Below are positions 9,750-20,949 of a DNA stretch of 64,000 nt, piece by piece. The stretch covers positions 7,216,769 to 7,280,768 of the forward strand of contig CM059624.1 in the NCBI GenBank assembly GCA_030435675.1, in the 5' to 3' direction. The notes under the pieces were generated by a model. The model worked only from the letters and a program-made list of their open reading frames with translations. It did not search any database and was not told the origin of the DNA. Made by a program: the position numbers and the translations under genes. The DNA comes from Steinernema hermaphroditum. Lineage: Eukaryota; Nematoda; Chromadorea; Rhabditida; Steinernematidae. Numbering within the stretch: the first letter of the stretch is position 1; every line of letters begins with the position of its first letter.

Positions 9750-11251
9750 TCACTGACTTTCGGCGATGTCCTCAGGTCGGGGAGTCCGTCTTTCGACGAG
9801 CTGTGCGCACACTCTGGGGAACCAGCCTTTCACGACTGGACTGCCCTTCACCTCGTATCCTCCGGTGTCCCTCTTTAGAACGGCGTATGCCCAGTACTTC
9901 GTACCTCTCGTGGACAGCCATCTCTCGCCCTTCTTCACGCGGACGGGAGATCCTAGCCACTGCTGCCGTAGAAAGACGCACCAGCCGAATTTCCGCGAAC
10001 CGCAGCACGTCCCCGAGAAGTCCTCGACGATTTCAATGACACAGCCGTTCTCCCTCTTGAACTTCTTCTGTTTTATCTGTTCTTCCTAAACAAGCTCGTC
10101 GTGGCGCCTAATAAATTATCATTAGCTTACAGATAAGGTGAACTGATCGCAGTCGCTTCTGTGGGGCCAGTAGAGTCCAGAGGATTTGGGGAGATCTTCC
10201 CATTTGAAAACCTCTCGAATATTGCGCCAGCGACCCAAGTCGTACGGGTAAACGAAAACGTCGCCATCTTCTCTCCGCATATTCGCTTTGTCTTCTAGAA
10301 GTGAGTAGTGTCCAGTTTTGCAGGGATATTCGCAATAACCGTACCGATGTACTCTTCCACTTGGGTTCGGTTGCGCAAGATACCTTTCATCTGCATGTAG
10401 AGAAGAACGCTGAGAGCAACGACCACTCCGATAGAAAGCCCGAAGCAGAAGACGCCATAGAGCGCCATCCAGATACTGATGTTAATCAAAGGTTCTGTGC
10501 CATGTCCGTAGTACATGTACCATATCTAAATTCGATACAATGTTCTGATGAATTTAAGATTCCATCAATACCCGGAAGTAGAAGTGATACAGTGTGTAGA
10601 AGAGGATGTAGCTCGCCTGGATGCATCCGACTATGGCGAAAAACAGGAATTTGCAGAAGGCTAGATGGTTACGATGTCCGACGCAGTTGTTAATCCACGC
10701 TGAAAGGCTTCATTTATAGGCGGGGAAGAAGAAAACAAGACTTACGGCAGTGATGATCCATCTTCAAATTGCATCGTCCACATTTCGAGCAGTGGTGCGA
10801 CCGCGGAGCTTTGTAGCCGTTGCACACTGTGCAGAACTGGAGGCGCTCCTGGTGTTCTTCAAGCGGTGGAAGCCAACGGAGAGGAACGACGCCGGGTCCG
10901 AAGTAGGCGGCGAGACAGAAATTCGTCAATGTCAAGTAGTTCCACGTGAGAAAAGCGAGGAAATGCAGAAGCGCCCATGGAGACGAGGAGATCGGCCACC
11001 AGAGGATGTGGAAGTAGCTAGCTGTGAAGCCTATCTGAAGAATCCAACTGTGAAAAGAAGAAGAAGAATTGCGGTGGACTCACGCTGAAGATGATGCTGC
11101 AGGCGATGATCGGACCCCAGTGGGCGAGTCGCCGCACGAGCGACTTGGCGACAACGGCGACTCCCTCGCGATCGGCCTCCGTCTCCCACTTCTGCGCTTC
11201 CACGACGCTCCATTGCGCCTTCTTTGGCTCAGTACCGCCGTTTTCGGCCAT
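9750..11251 (-). CDS. DHHC palmitoyltransferase, ZDHHC6-like
   Basis: Protein S-acyltransferase that attaches palmitate to cysteines at the ER membrane. Six exons: 11251-11084, 11034-10746, 10699-10572, 10525-10345, 10294-10132, 10086-9750. They give 421 residues, and all introns are 45-50 nt. Two N-terminal membrane segments (about 45-65 and 75-100) precede the Cys-rich domain [20 protein letters not shown] with the catalytic DHHC at 147-150, followed by PWINNCVGH. Two more membrane segments follow, and an SH3-like C-terminal region carrying the KGWFPR motif of the ZDHHC6 branch. The ATG follows the acceptor CCCACTTTCAG directly, so the mRNA is probably trans-spliced. It shares a 0.7-kb divergent promoter region with the Aly/REF gene and is probably the first gene of an operon. 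Confidence 0.93.
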
Positions 11252-11965
11252 TCTGAAAGTGGGAGGTGTGCGGCCAATCGGAGGAAAACGGTTTACTACC
11301 GTGGCGACGTCGCCGTGTCCATCGCGACGCTCGTCGCCTTCCGCTCGTCCGCCGATCGTCCCGCTCGCTACGGTCACCATCTCGCTCGCTCTTGAATCAA
11401 CTTGCGCTTTCGGCCGAAAAGCGAAAGATCCCCAAGAAAACGACTCCGCTGCGAACTGATTTCCTCCAAGCGAACGCCACCGTCTTCCATAAACGTCGGA
11501 CTTTTTCTTCGCTGCTCCGCCACCTTGTTCTCCAGTGTGTGTCCGGCGAGTGGAACATTGCCCCAGATTCCGCCACTTCCCTCCTTCGAGGATTCTGGGC
11601 CTCAACAGGCAAGGCTGCTTTGATGTCTGCTCTGGCTCTCGACGCGTCTCCCCTTTGTCTACCAAAGCACCCATCCTCTCGCTTTTCATTCGACTTCTTT
11701 TCGAAATGGATCGGTCGTTTGCGCGCGTTTTCGTCTTCTCTTTGGCGTCGCTTTGTACGTCGCGCCCGCGCGTGTCTTCGCTTTCCGTTGTTCCGTCCAT
11801 TGTTTCAGGTGAATGTGGGGGACGTCGTGTGCGATGCTTTCTAGCATCGATTTTTCCCTTATCGCATCGCAAAGTTGCGCGTTCTTGTCGTCATATAAGC
11901 ACGTCTTAGTTGCCATCAATTAAGAAATTCTTTTCGCTTTCAGGACCGTGTAGCAACTCTGCAAC
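11252..11965. promoter_or_regulatory. Divergent promoter region, palmitoyltransferase / Aly-REF
   Basis: The 0.7 kb between the two divergent start codons. It is GC-rich, open in several frames, and has no recognisable protein. On the plus strand it ends with the acceptor TTTTCGCTTTCAG (ending 11943) ahead of the Aly/REF start; on the minus strand it ends with CCCACTTTCAG ahead of the palmitoyltransferase start. Both mRNAs therefore probably receive a spliced leader. Confidence 0.5.
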
Positions 11966-13067
11966 ATGTCGGGCTTTGTTGAGATGTCCCTTGATGAGAT
12001 CATCGCCTCGAAGAAACGCCCTGGCGGTGCAGGTGGAAAGTTTGGCGGTCGTGGTGGCGCTGCTGGACGGCAGCGTGGTGAAGGACGCGCTCAATTCACC
12101 AAGGTATCTAATGTCGTTTTATAGCAATATTTAATATTATACTTTTGCAGAGAGTACCCGAAGGAAAGTGGAAGCACGACAAGTTCCATGAGCTGTACAG
12201 CGGTGGAGCCCGTACTGGAGGACGTCCTGCTCCTTCTGACAATCGCGTCTTGAAGGTCAACATCTCGAATTTGGCGAAATCGGTTGTCACGGCAGATCTG
12301 GAGGTATGACAATCAGTTTTTTTTTGCAGATATGCTGATGTTATCTATTTAGGAACTCTTTGGCTCTTACAAGCCGACGAATGTTTCCGTTCACTATGAT
12401 GAAAACGGCCGATCATTGGGTACCGCTGATGTTTTTCTCCACCGCCGTGATGCAACGAAGTTGATGGCCGACTTCCGTGGCATTTCTCTTGATGGTGCGC
12501 CTTAAGTTCTTCTACCACTACTTCCAAATCATCGCATATTCCTGAAACATAAGCCCGACAGCTCGTATCCGTATTGGCGATGATGTGTTCACGGTCCGAG
12601 GAAACGGTAGAACGCTGGAACGAATTTGCTATGACGCCTGTGTGGGAGGCCGGAACGAAGTTTCCAAGTTCCAAGCATTCATCCAAACCCGTCAACCCAG
12701 TCGCGTGTCGGAGGTCGAGCAGCTCGCGTTTACGTTTTGCCATTTTTTGTTAGGAATCAATCATCAGGAGAAGGTGGGACATGGGGTTAATTTGTTTTGT
12801 TTAGGTCGTGAATTGAAGATGGTGCTTGTCGACGAATCTGCCACTACGTCATCGTCATTGCAGCAAAGAATCGGCGTTTCAAGAGGACGCGGACCGCAGC
12901 GAAATGGACCACGCACGTCTGGAGGCATCACCAAGAAGCGCAGTTCCCCTGTTGCTCGCAAGGGAGGAAAGCAGCGAGACGAGAAGCCGAAGATGTCAGC
13001 TGAAGACCTCGATCGTGAACTCGAAGCGTACATGCGCAAGCCGAAGCCGAACGATATCGTCATGTAA
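11966..13067 (+). CDS. Aly/REF (THOC4) mRNA-export adaptor
   Basis: RNA-binding adaptor that links spliced mRNPs to the NXF1 export receptor in the nucleus. Exons 11966-12103, 12151-12303, 12353-12494 and 12805-13067 give 231 residues. The N-terminal UAP56-binding motif (VEMSLDEIIASKK) and RG-rich stretch lead into a central RRM (VLKVNISNL ... VSVHYDENGRSLGTADVFL ... LDGRELKMVLVDES). After that come an RG/KR-rich tail and a C-terminal helix, SAEDLDRELEAYM, matching the second UAP56-binding motif of the family. Intron 3 (12495-12804, 310 nt) is unusually long for this window and is open in the coding frame from 12562 on. C. elegans has three such genes (aly-1 to aly-3); I cannot tell which is closest. 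Confidence 0.93.
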
Positions 13068-13293
13068 ATACGCTCCCACTGGGATCTCGTTCGTCTCTAA
13101 ATGTCCATCATCATTATTCGTTCGTCATGTTCCATACCATATTTGTTGCATCTGGTAATTACAACTGGTTATCTCCGTAAATCTGATATAGTCCGGACGA
13201 CGTTGTTACCACCATGAGAATCTATAACTTGCATAAAGGGGCGGTTAATAAACAGTTAACTCGTCACTGCGACCGTAGAATCAATATTTTATT

Positions 13294-13791
13294 TCAAGGT
13301 GCAAACACAGAGTCAGAATAGATCTGGAACATTGGCTCAGAATTCGATTTTTGATTCTTCAGCACTTGGAGGCGCGGGTAGAGATCGCTTCCGAAAGATG
13401 GAGCACTTCGGGAAGGCCGATTGGTGACGTCGCAGAAGGGACGACGGTCAGTGGATGGGAGCCTCTGGGCGTGGGGACGGTTCGCGTTCTCGTTGTAGGG
13501 CATGTCGATAGAAGTCAATTCTGGGCGACGACTGTTGTCGAATGGGTCAGTTGCAGGAATAAGACGCTCGCTGGAGGGCGCTGCGAGATTGTCTAGACTC
13601 CGGCAGAAATGTCATTTCTGTCTGGAAGTGTGGGCTGGAGCGGTCGGATTCTCCAGAGAGTCCCAAGAGAGGGAGAGCCGCGGACTCCTGGAGAAGCTCT
13701 CCGAGTCCCACAGTGCTCTTCCTTGGCTTCTAACTTAATGAGGGATGCGCCTTTGCTGCGCTGTGCCACTTCTTGAACCTTACTTTCCCAT
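13294..13791 (-). CDS. Unresolved small Ser/Pro/Arg-rich protein downstream of vps-39
   Basis: One frame on the minus strand is open from the window's 13600 region to a stop at 13294, with protein-like sequence (ERLIPATDPFDNSRRPEL, NRPSRSAPSFGSDLYPRL). The same frame continues upstream as LSLSWDSLENPTAP, back through an acceptor at about 13730 to ATG GGA AA at 13791, but a single TGA interrupts it at about 13609-13611. Either an intron that I could not place removes the TGA, or the codon is read through, or this is a pseudogene. It lies about 85 bp beyond the vps-39 stop, so it could be the second gene of an operon. I do not recognise the protein. Confidence 0.35.
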
Positions 13792-13875
13792 CACAAATTA
13801 TTTAATTTATATGTACATGCAAATAAAACTCTGCTCTATGTACAAAATCACAGATATAGGACATCATCAGCCTCC

Positions 13876-16800
13876 TTAGCCGTCCGCGTAGCACCCATAG
13901 TGCGCGAGAAGTCCATCGTCGGGCTTCCGGACGAAGACGGCGTTCCCGATGTTCTTCCGGCAGATGTAGCAGAGAGTGCGGCTCTCGATGCGCACCTCCC
14001 TGTTGGAGACCTCGACGAATCGTCTCTGCATCTTCTCGAGGGTCTTCTTGGTGAGTGCCATCAGGATCTCCTTTTCCTTCGCCTTGGCGTCGGTCGCCTG
14101 GAGGACGCCTTCGAGAGCGCCCCACAGCTCTCTGAGTTTCGTATCCTTCGGCAGAAGACGGATCGCCTCTACCGTATCCATCGAATCCGCGTGCTTCTTC
14201 AGGACTTTCAGCGCTTCCTTAATGTTCGGTTTCGCGGCGGGCAGGTTCCTCTTGAGATCAGAGATTTGTACGCTTTTGGGCTGAGTGTAGGCTCTGAAGA
14301 GTTGCAGGAACACCTGAACTGGCTCATTTAGAGTTGGGGGTTACGGTATACGCCACCTCGGACTTCTTGGGGTCGTTTGCGTCGTAGTGGCGCTTGCAAA
14401 ATCGTTCCGCGCCTACGAAGTCGAAGAGGACCGAAGTGTAGAGGTATAGGGCCTCTTCATGTTTGTTGCTGGCGCCCAGAAGGACGGCGCGTTCTTCGTA
14501 GAACGCTGAAACACAGAGCGTCATGGGGGAACCTCTCGGATCGGAAATGAAGACCTACACTCATTTCCCAACAGGCTGTACACCTTGTCGATATTGTAGT
14601 CCTGCGAAGATTCCAGCAACTTGATCAGCTTCTTGCGGTAGATCCCCAGCTCGCCCTCCTCAGTTCCGCCTCGGATCACGTTGTCATCTAAAGAAATTGA
14701 AGGTCGGGGCTCCCTAGGGTCACGTACTGTCGGCGAAGACGTGGATGTAGTCCTTGAGCATCGCCTTCACTTTGGCGATGTAGCTCTGCGCGAGAGTCTC
14801 GTGGAATTTAGGGCGCTTCTCGCCCCAGTTGTAGATCAGGTGTTCCTGAAAAGGCTGTGAGGGGCGGATCTGGGCACGCCTACCAGGTAGGGGACGAGCG
14901 CGTCCATGCACTCCTGCATGAGAAACTTGAGCACGTCCTCGCGGTCCAGCTCTCGAGTGGTCTCCTCGGAGTCGCTGGTGAAGATGGAGAGGCCTTTCTC
15001 GAAGTTCTCGGCGAGGACCCAGGAGGCGTAGTGGAAGATGAGGTGGAGGTGTTCGTTGCCGATGTTCTGGAGGTACTCCACGGTCTTGTCGACGCCCCGC
15101 AAGGGACTCTCCCGGTTCTTCGCTTCCGTCTTCAGCAGCTCTAGCGCTTTCTCATGGAGGCCCCTCCGCTGGTAGAGGAGGAAGAGCTCCGGGAACATCT
15201 GCGCCTTCTCGAGGACCTTGACGGACTCGTCGATGATGCAGCTGTTGTCCCTGAGTCGCAGAAGGGAGGCGATGAGCACCCGTTGCATCATATACACGTA
15301 GCACTTGAGGAGGGTCGTGTCGATGATCTGCAGGGTACCCTCGTGGTGGTCCACATCCTGCTGTTCGAGGCGGTGCGGTCCGTCGGACGGGTCCCTCTTG
15401 TGGAACTCGAGGGCGCGGGAGTACTCCGTCCGGACAGCGCTGAGGTACTCCGCCAGTGACGTGTAGCCCTTCCGCGCCTCGTTTTCATTGAGGTCCGGGG
15501 GCCGATCGGTGCCGAGGAATCTAGTGCGCATGTCCTCTGTAGGAAGGAGACCACTGAAGAGGGCGATCACGTCCCAAACCTCTGAAGCAACTGTAGCACA
15601 CGACATGAGGAACCGTTTCTCTCACCCGATTTGATCTGGGAATGGAGGGCAAAGCACTCTGAGAACTCGCCCAGGCAGAAGTGGCGGTACGCTGCTTTCC
15701 TCTTGATTTCGTCGACGTTCCGAGGGTCGACGTCGAGTGTCTTAACGGCCTTCGTCATTTCCTAAAGGATAGAACTTTCCGGGGGAGACGATGTCACTAC
15801 GGTTACCGCCAGTTGGATCGCCAATGTGAACTGGTTCTCGTTTACCAAGTAGTTGATGTTGTTGGTGAGCAGAGAGTGGGAGTTGAGGAGCCAGATGTCG
15901 TTGCCACTGGCTGCCAAGACGTGTCCTCTGGAAGGTAGATAGAGTTCAGGAGCGGATTCCCCGGATCTTACGGTTTTGAGGGGCAGAAGATCCTCGATCT
16001 GTTCAGTTGGATCTTCTGGATGTGCATCGAGGGCCTCAAGGAGCGGATGTCGATGATTCCTTTGTCGAAGATGGCCAGGAGGTAGGGCGCGTCGTAGACG
16101 ACCGTCTTCGGCTGACAGTCATACTTGATTTGGGCGTAATTCCTGGGCGCCGTGCCGTAGTAGTTGGAGAAGATGACGTAGTTGTCGCGGCAAAAGCCGA
16201 CGACCTCGTGGTCGGGGAAGTCGACGATGAGGGGCCGGTCGAGGGTGCCCGTCCCGAAGAGCTTCTGCAGGTGACCGACGTTCTGGAGGAGCTTCTGAAA
16301 GGGTATTGGATCAGGAGAATGGGCGCTCTCGACCTGCCTTGCGGTCCTCCTCGTTCTCGAGGACCTGCACCATCCAGTACTCTCCCTTGACGGAGAAGGC
16401 GACACGGCTTTTCCCACACCACCGGAGACACTCAGCGTTCTCCAGGAACTGATCGTTCTCGTAGAATTTGATGGGAAGCTCGTGGAACTCGGCGCCGTCC
16501 CATTCGAGGACATTGATCCTCCGATTCGCGGCCACGGCGATGTAGAGCTGCTTCGTCTTCTCGTCGACGAAGGTGTCGAAGCAGGAGACGCCCTTGAACT
16601 TCAGCGTCGACTTCAACGTCGCCACTTCGGTGAGATCGTGCACAAACACTTGGCCGTCGGCTAGGCAGATGAGCGAGTTATGCGATTCTATCGCCTTCAG
16701 TTGCTGGACCGCCCTTGACTGGAACTTCTTGCATACTGTGAATTGGTACTTCCCTGAACAACGGATACTGTAAGTACAGACTTTCCAACGGGCGATTACG

Positions 16801-16985
16801 GTCTCGTGAAGGGGTGAACGTGAGTAGCTGCCCGCTCTTGAGTCCCGCGAAGAGTTGGTTTTGAGATTCTAGAAAGGTCTTGTGGGGAGGGCCGAGAGAG
16901 AGGACGAACCGTGTGTGGCAAGGGAACAGACCTCGAGATTCCCAGGCATGTGCGCCACGCTTTCGTGGGCGTAGGCCTCATACAT
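13876..16985 (-). CDS. vps-39: VPS39/VAM6, HOPS complex subunit
   Basis: Subunit of the HOPS tether that joins late endosomes and autophagosomes to lysosomes through Rab7. Eleven exons: 16985-16910, 16868-16800, 16753-16338, 16294-15972, 15927-15807, 15761-15626, 15581-14884, 14845-14728, 14687-14559, 14505-14357, 14313-13876. They close to 890 residues, against about 886 in human. The N-terminal CNH beta-propeller starts MYEAYAHESVAHMPGN. Clathrin-like helical repeats follow (LLYQRRGLHEKALELL; EERAVLLGASNKHEEALYLY). The C-terminal zinc-binding VPS39_2 region reads ESRTLCYICRKNIGNAVFV with HYGCY. Intron 3 (16295-16337) fits only as GC-AG. All introns are 38-53 nt. The region just upstream ends in CCTCTTCAG, a possible spliced-leader acceptor. 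Confidence 0.95.
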
Positions 16986-17294
16986 GGCTGCTTGATGGCC
17001 GTTCGAGACGGTGGAAAGTGATTCTGAAGAGGCTGAAGACGTGAAATCACGTGTTTTCAATTTATTTTGATCGGCACGGCTCGTGTGCGATGCGATCGCC
17101 GCGGCGCATCGAAAGGTTTCGATGGAGCGCCTCTCCTGACGAAGTTGACCAATATTTTCAACCAATAAATACTGAAGTACATCGAGGTCCTCCGAATCTT
17201 CGGAGGCATTCAGATTACTTCCAAGATCAGAGAAGGCTACACCGTCATTCCCTTGAACCCTTCAAAAAAAAAAAGAATTTCTGCACATTAATTA

Positions 17295-17560
17295 TTAAAA
17301 CCTCTCAATGGAAGAGTTTACTAACGGATCAAGAGGATCACCCAAAAATAGGGAATTGCGGCGTCTAGGAGACTTATCAAAAACGAGGGTCGAATCGAAG
17401 AGCACTTCAGAAGGCGCCTCTCCCATTCCTGGCGGCTCCAGATGTTTGTTTTTTTGGTGAATCACATGCGATATTTGCTCCTGGTCCTGTACGGAATCGT
17501 TGTTTTCGCCCTCTCGGAACTTCTCTGCGTCCTCCACATCGATTTGCGCTTTTCTCAGCT
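17295..17560 (-). CDS. Possible coding segment, start unresolved
   Basis: The minus-strand frame ending at 17295 reads like protein: QIDVEDAEKFREGENN, then MGEAPSEVLFDSTLVF, then RRRNSLFLGDPLDPLV. It is open back to about 17640, but its upstream part overlaps the start of the SAM gene on the other strand and has no ATG. A possible acceptor, TTAACTGGTTCACAG, precedes AAGCTGAGAAAAGCG near 17560. It may be an exon of a gene upstream of vps-39 on the same strand. I do not know the family. Confidence 0.35.
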
Positions 17561-17664
17561 TCTGTGAACCAGTTAAAGCACCGTTTTTCCCGTGCACGTT
17601 TATGTCGTTCGCCAGCTTCTTCTCTCGCTCATGCTGCTCTGCTTTCAGGCTCCTTCCCTCCGAG

Positions 17665-18706
17665 ATGGCTGCAGTCGACCAGTGGCAGGACTTCTTCGAA
17701 GCCTGTGGGATTCCAGCGGACACGTGCGCCAAATTCGCGCGAACTTTCCACTCGCAGAGGATCCAGCCGGACATGATCGGTGACCTCGACCGGGAGACGT
17801 TTACCGCTCTTGGAGTCACCATGATTGGCGATCAGGTTAGCACATTGTTCACGGCTCTGGTTGCTTCACGGTGCGATTTGTAGATCGCCATTACGCGTTA
17901 TTCGAGGAAATGCAACGGCAACATCCCAGAATTTGCCGCGAGGCGCCAGAAGTCACCCGAGCGAAGAGTAAATCTCGCGCCTGATCGCCATGACATCTAC
18001 CACGTCAGGCTACCGCAAGGAAACACGCCTAAAACGCGTGAAATGCTCAGAAAGCACCAGATGCTGAAGCAGGAGGGCCTGATCAAGCGTGGAACCAATG
18101 GCGTCCGCAAAGGAGGTCAGAAGTGCGAGCCCGTTGCGAAAGACCTTCTGTCAAGGGTGTCCGCAGTTTCGACCGTAATCACAAAGCGGAAGCCGGGAGT
18201 TGTATCGGCGCCCTCTGTAGTTCTTAAGTCTCCAGGCATCTCCGAACAGAAGAGAAGTGCCCCTACTATCCCTAAGTACGGTACCTTAGTGAGCGATTCG
18301 ATGGTCGGAGGAGCCGCCAACAAAACAAAGTCCATTATGGTCTCAGATGTATCTTCTTCCTCTTCAGCGGCGGGACGACTCGCAAGAAGGTAAGTATTCC
18401 TTCATCGTCTCCCACTTACATTTCCATTGCAGTGGAGAGCCAACATTCATAATGACACTCGGTGAGAACAAAGTCCAAAAACGGGGAGGATTGGCCGACC
18501 GCTTGAGCTCGGGACGCACGGTGCCGGTGCAAAGGACGGTTCACGCGGGGCAAGGAAAGGCTTCTCTGGCCAGCAGGCTTGGCGCGCGAGGTGCCAACCA
18601 GCGATCCCTTGTAGTCTTCGAAGACGATTACGGGATGGAAGCTGATCAAGTCGTGTACGAGCAGCCGTCAGTCTTCGATCGCGTTTCGGCAAAGAGGAGA
18701 TACTGA
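17665..18706 (+). CDS. SAM-domain protein, C19orf47 family
   Basis: Three exons (17665-17835, 17884-18389, 18433-18706; introns 48 and 43 nt) give 316 residues. The N-terminal SAM domain (WQDFFEACGIPADTCAKFAR ... LDRETFTALGVTMIGDQ) is followed by the family signature YHVRLPQGNTPKTREML and, at the very end, SVFDRVSAKRRY. These three blocks in this order match the human C19orf47 protein, whose job is poorly known. The middle is Ser/Lys-rich and probably disordered. The gene is head-to-head with a possible minus-strand exon (17295-17560) and convergent with the propeller gene; the two stop codons are about 107 bp apart. Confidence 0.8.
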
Positions 18707-18812
18707 TCAAAGAGCGTTTGTTTCTGTTGTAAATATTAACAAATTTGTCATAAACGACTTTGGCAACTTCGCATATTCAATCGGAATGTGTATTACAAGG
18801 CACTATGATACA

Positions 18813-19874
18813 TTAAGACGAAGACAGTGGTTCAGTCTCCCAAGTCGACCCGTCAAGTCTTATCCGCTCCAGCCAGTCGTCGCAGATTGTCGTCCCGTTC
18901 TGAAAACCAAGAAGTTCATCAATAAGCATTTGCGATCTTTCAAACTCACCTTATCGAGGACGATGCCGCTGCAAGTTATGATCGCTTCATCCTTGAGCAC
19001 AAGAAGACCGTTTCCGAGATAGGCGTCGATGCGTGCGGCATTTTCGAGGAAGTGTCCTTCGCGGTTGAACCTCTGGAGACGTCCGGTCTTATCCATGACA
19101 ATGAGGTCATCTCCGTGCTTGCACATGCCTCGTGGGAAAAAGATTTTGCCGTCTTCCTTTCCCTTCTCGCTGAAGGTCCCGGTAATCTTCTGGTTTTCGA
19201 TGTCAATCCACTTGAGGGACTGCCTGAAACCAAAAACTGCTGGGGCGCGGATGGAGTTCTTCTCACTTGGAGTACATGTTGACAGGCAGGTCGACGGTGG
19301 CCACGGCGATGGTGTTCTCGTCGAGGACGCACATCGCCTGGAAGGCGATATTATCGATGGAGCAGAACTCGTCCCAGCCGAGAGGACAGTCAATGGACGT
19401 CCTGTAGATAATCGACTCGTCGGAATCGGGCTGCTTCGTCATGAAAACGTCGCCGCTCGGGCTGACCACCATATTCTGGATTTTGCCGTCAATGAACGAT
19501 TCGTGCTGCATGTTGCCTTCGAGGTCGAAGATGCGGAACTCTGTAAGCTTCTGCTTATCCTCGGTGATCGCGTAAATGATCTGAAATGCATCACACTTTA
19601 GAACCGACTGAGATTGAGCTACACGGACCTTGTTGTCATGGTAGAGTACCTGGCAGTAGGGCGCCATTTTCTTGGGGAAGGGGTTTTTCCTCTCGAAGAG
19701 AAGCTTCTTTTCGTCGACGTCGAACTTGAAGAGTCCCCCTTTGGAGGCCACCCAGATGTGATCGTTGCAGTCGATGCAAATTCCGTAGGGAATGACGGCG
19801 CCCTGGGGCGTCAGGTGGAGGTACATCTCCCTCAGGCGCTGGTGGTTCGAAGTGTCGGAAGGCTTCTCCGTCAT
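18813..19874 (-). CDS. NHL/SMP-30-like beta-propeller protein
   Basis: Four exons (19874-19629, 19580-19267, 19223-18950, 18899-18813; introns 43-50 nt) give 306 residues. Repeats of the type YGICIDCNDHIWVASKGGLF, MVVSPSGDVFMTKQ, MCVLDENTIAVATVDL and CKHGDDLIVMDKTGRLQRF, spaced 40-50 residues apart, suggest blades of a beta-propeller like NHL or SMP-30 proteins. There is no signal peptide, membrane segment, RING or B-box, so it is not a complete TRIM-NHL protein. I cannot assign a function. The upstream 1.07 kb is shared with the divergent aftiphilin gene. Confidence 0.65.
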
Positions 19875-20949
19875 CGTCGCTGTTCGGAATCTCAAACGAT
19901 AATACAGTAATATAGGGTAGTCCGCAAGTGGGCCACGAAAGGGGTCCAGGCGTTGCCTCTAACGCGAAAGGAGGGATTCCACGAGCGACACGGCACGGAA
20001 ACAGCGTTCCGAATCTATCTGATTCGGAGATTCCGACGGGATCAATGATCGAAGAGTACACGGTGGTCCCATCACGACCAAACTGACCGGAAAATGCGCA
20101 TGTTCGGCCCTTTTTTAAGACCTTTTGTTTTTGCGATTTTTGCTTTGTAAAATCGCTCGAGGGACGCCGTGTGTGGTCAGCACGCGGTTCCACGTTTCGC
20201 CCCTCTTCTTCTTCCTATCGTATTCTACTTCTTATCAGCTTCTGAAGGTGCCGTTCGCACTCTTCGCCCACCTCTGTCCCAATTTCTCCTCAGATTCTGT
20301 GATTACAGAGTCGGTTCGCTGATTGGCGGCTATGAATAAGGGCGCCTGACTTCAGGAAATCGATTCCAGCTCCAGAGGATGAGCACTAACTCCGCGCGTC
20401 GTTGCTTGCTGTCATCCGTGTCGGTGGTCCTCCGGCGCACCTGGACGCTCTGTTTGTCCTCGGCGCATCTAATTGCCCCGCGAACGGACACGGACACAAT
20501 CGTTGGCTGTTCCAGTGGCGAGGGGTGAGGAGAGCGTCTGGAGACTAGCCGTAGGTGTCGCCGTCCAGTTCATCAGAACAACGAAGAGAACCAGTTCTCA
20601 GTCCATTACCTGCTGGGCTAGTGCATGGCTGCTCGTGAATGGGCGACCTGAACCTGAATTTTCTCTTTCACGTTTTCATCACACTTCGCTTTCAGCGCCT
20701 TCTTGTTGAACGCGTCGTTTTGAAGTAGGCCTATAGAGAGTTGTTGTCACCTGCTGTCGTGCACTTCATGAAGTTCATTTTTCTTTTGGAGGCTTATCTG
20801 ATGAATTTTGTCTAATTGTCGAATTATGCGCCGTTACGTGTGTTGTTATGCAGCGCGCTTATTGATCGACTGTTGACTTCTCGACGATTTGTGTCATTCG
20901 TTCTTTGTAGTGAATCACTGTTTTCCAGGAGTAGGGCTAACAGCGGCAG
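19875..20949. promoter_or_regulatory. Divergent promoter region, propeller protein / aftiphilin
   Basis: 1.07 kb with no supported coding sequence. On the plus strand it ends in CTGTTTTCCAG (ending 20928), a likely spliced-leader acceptor 21 bp before the aftiphilin ATG. Confidence 0.45.
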
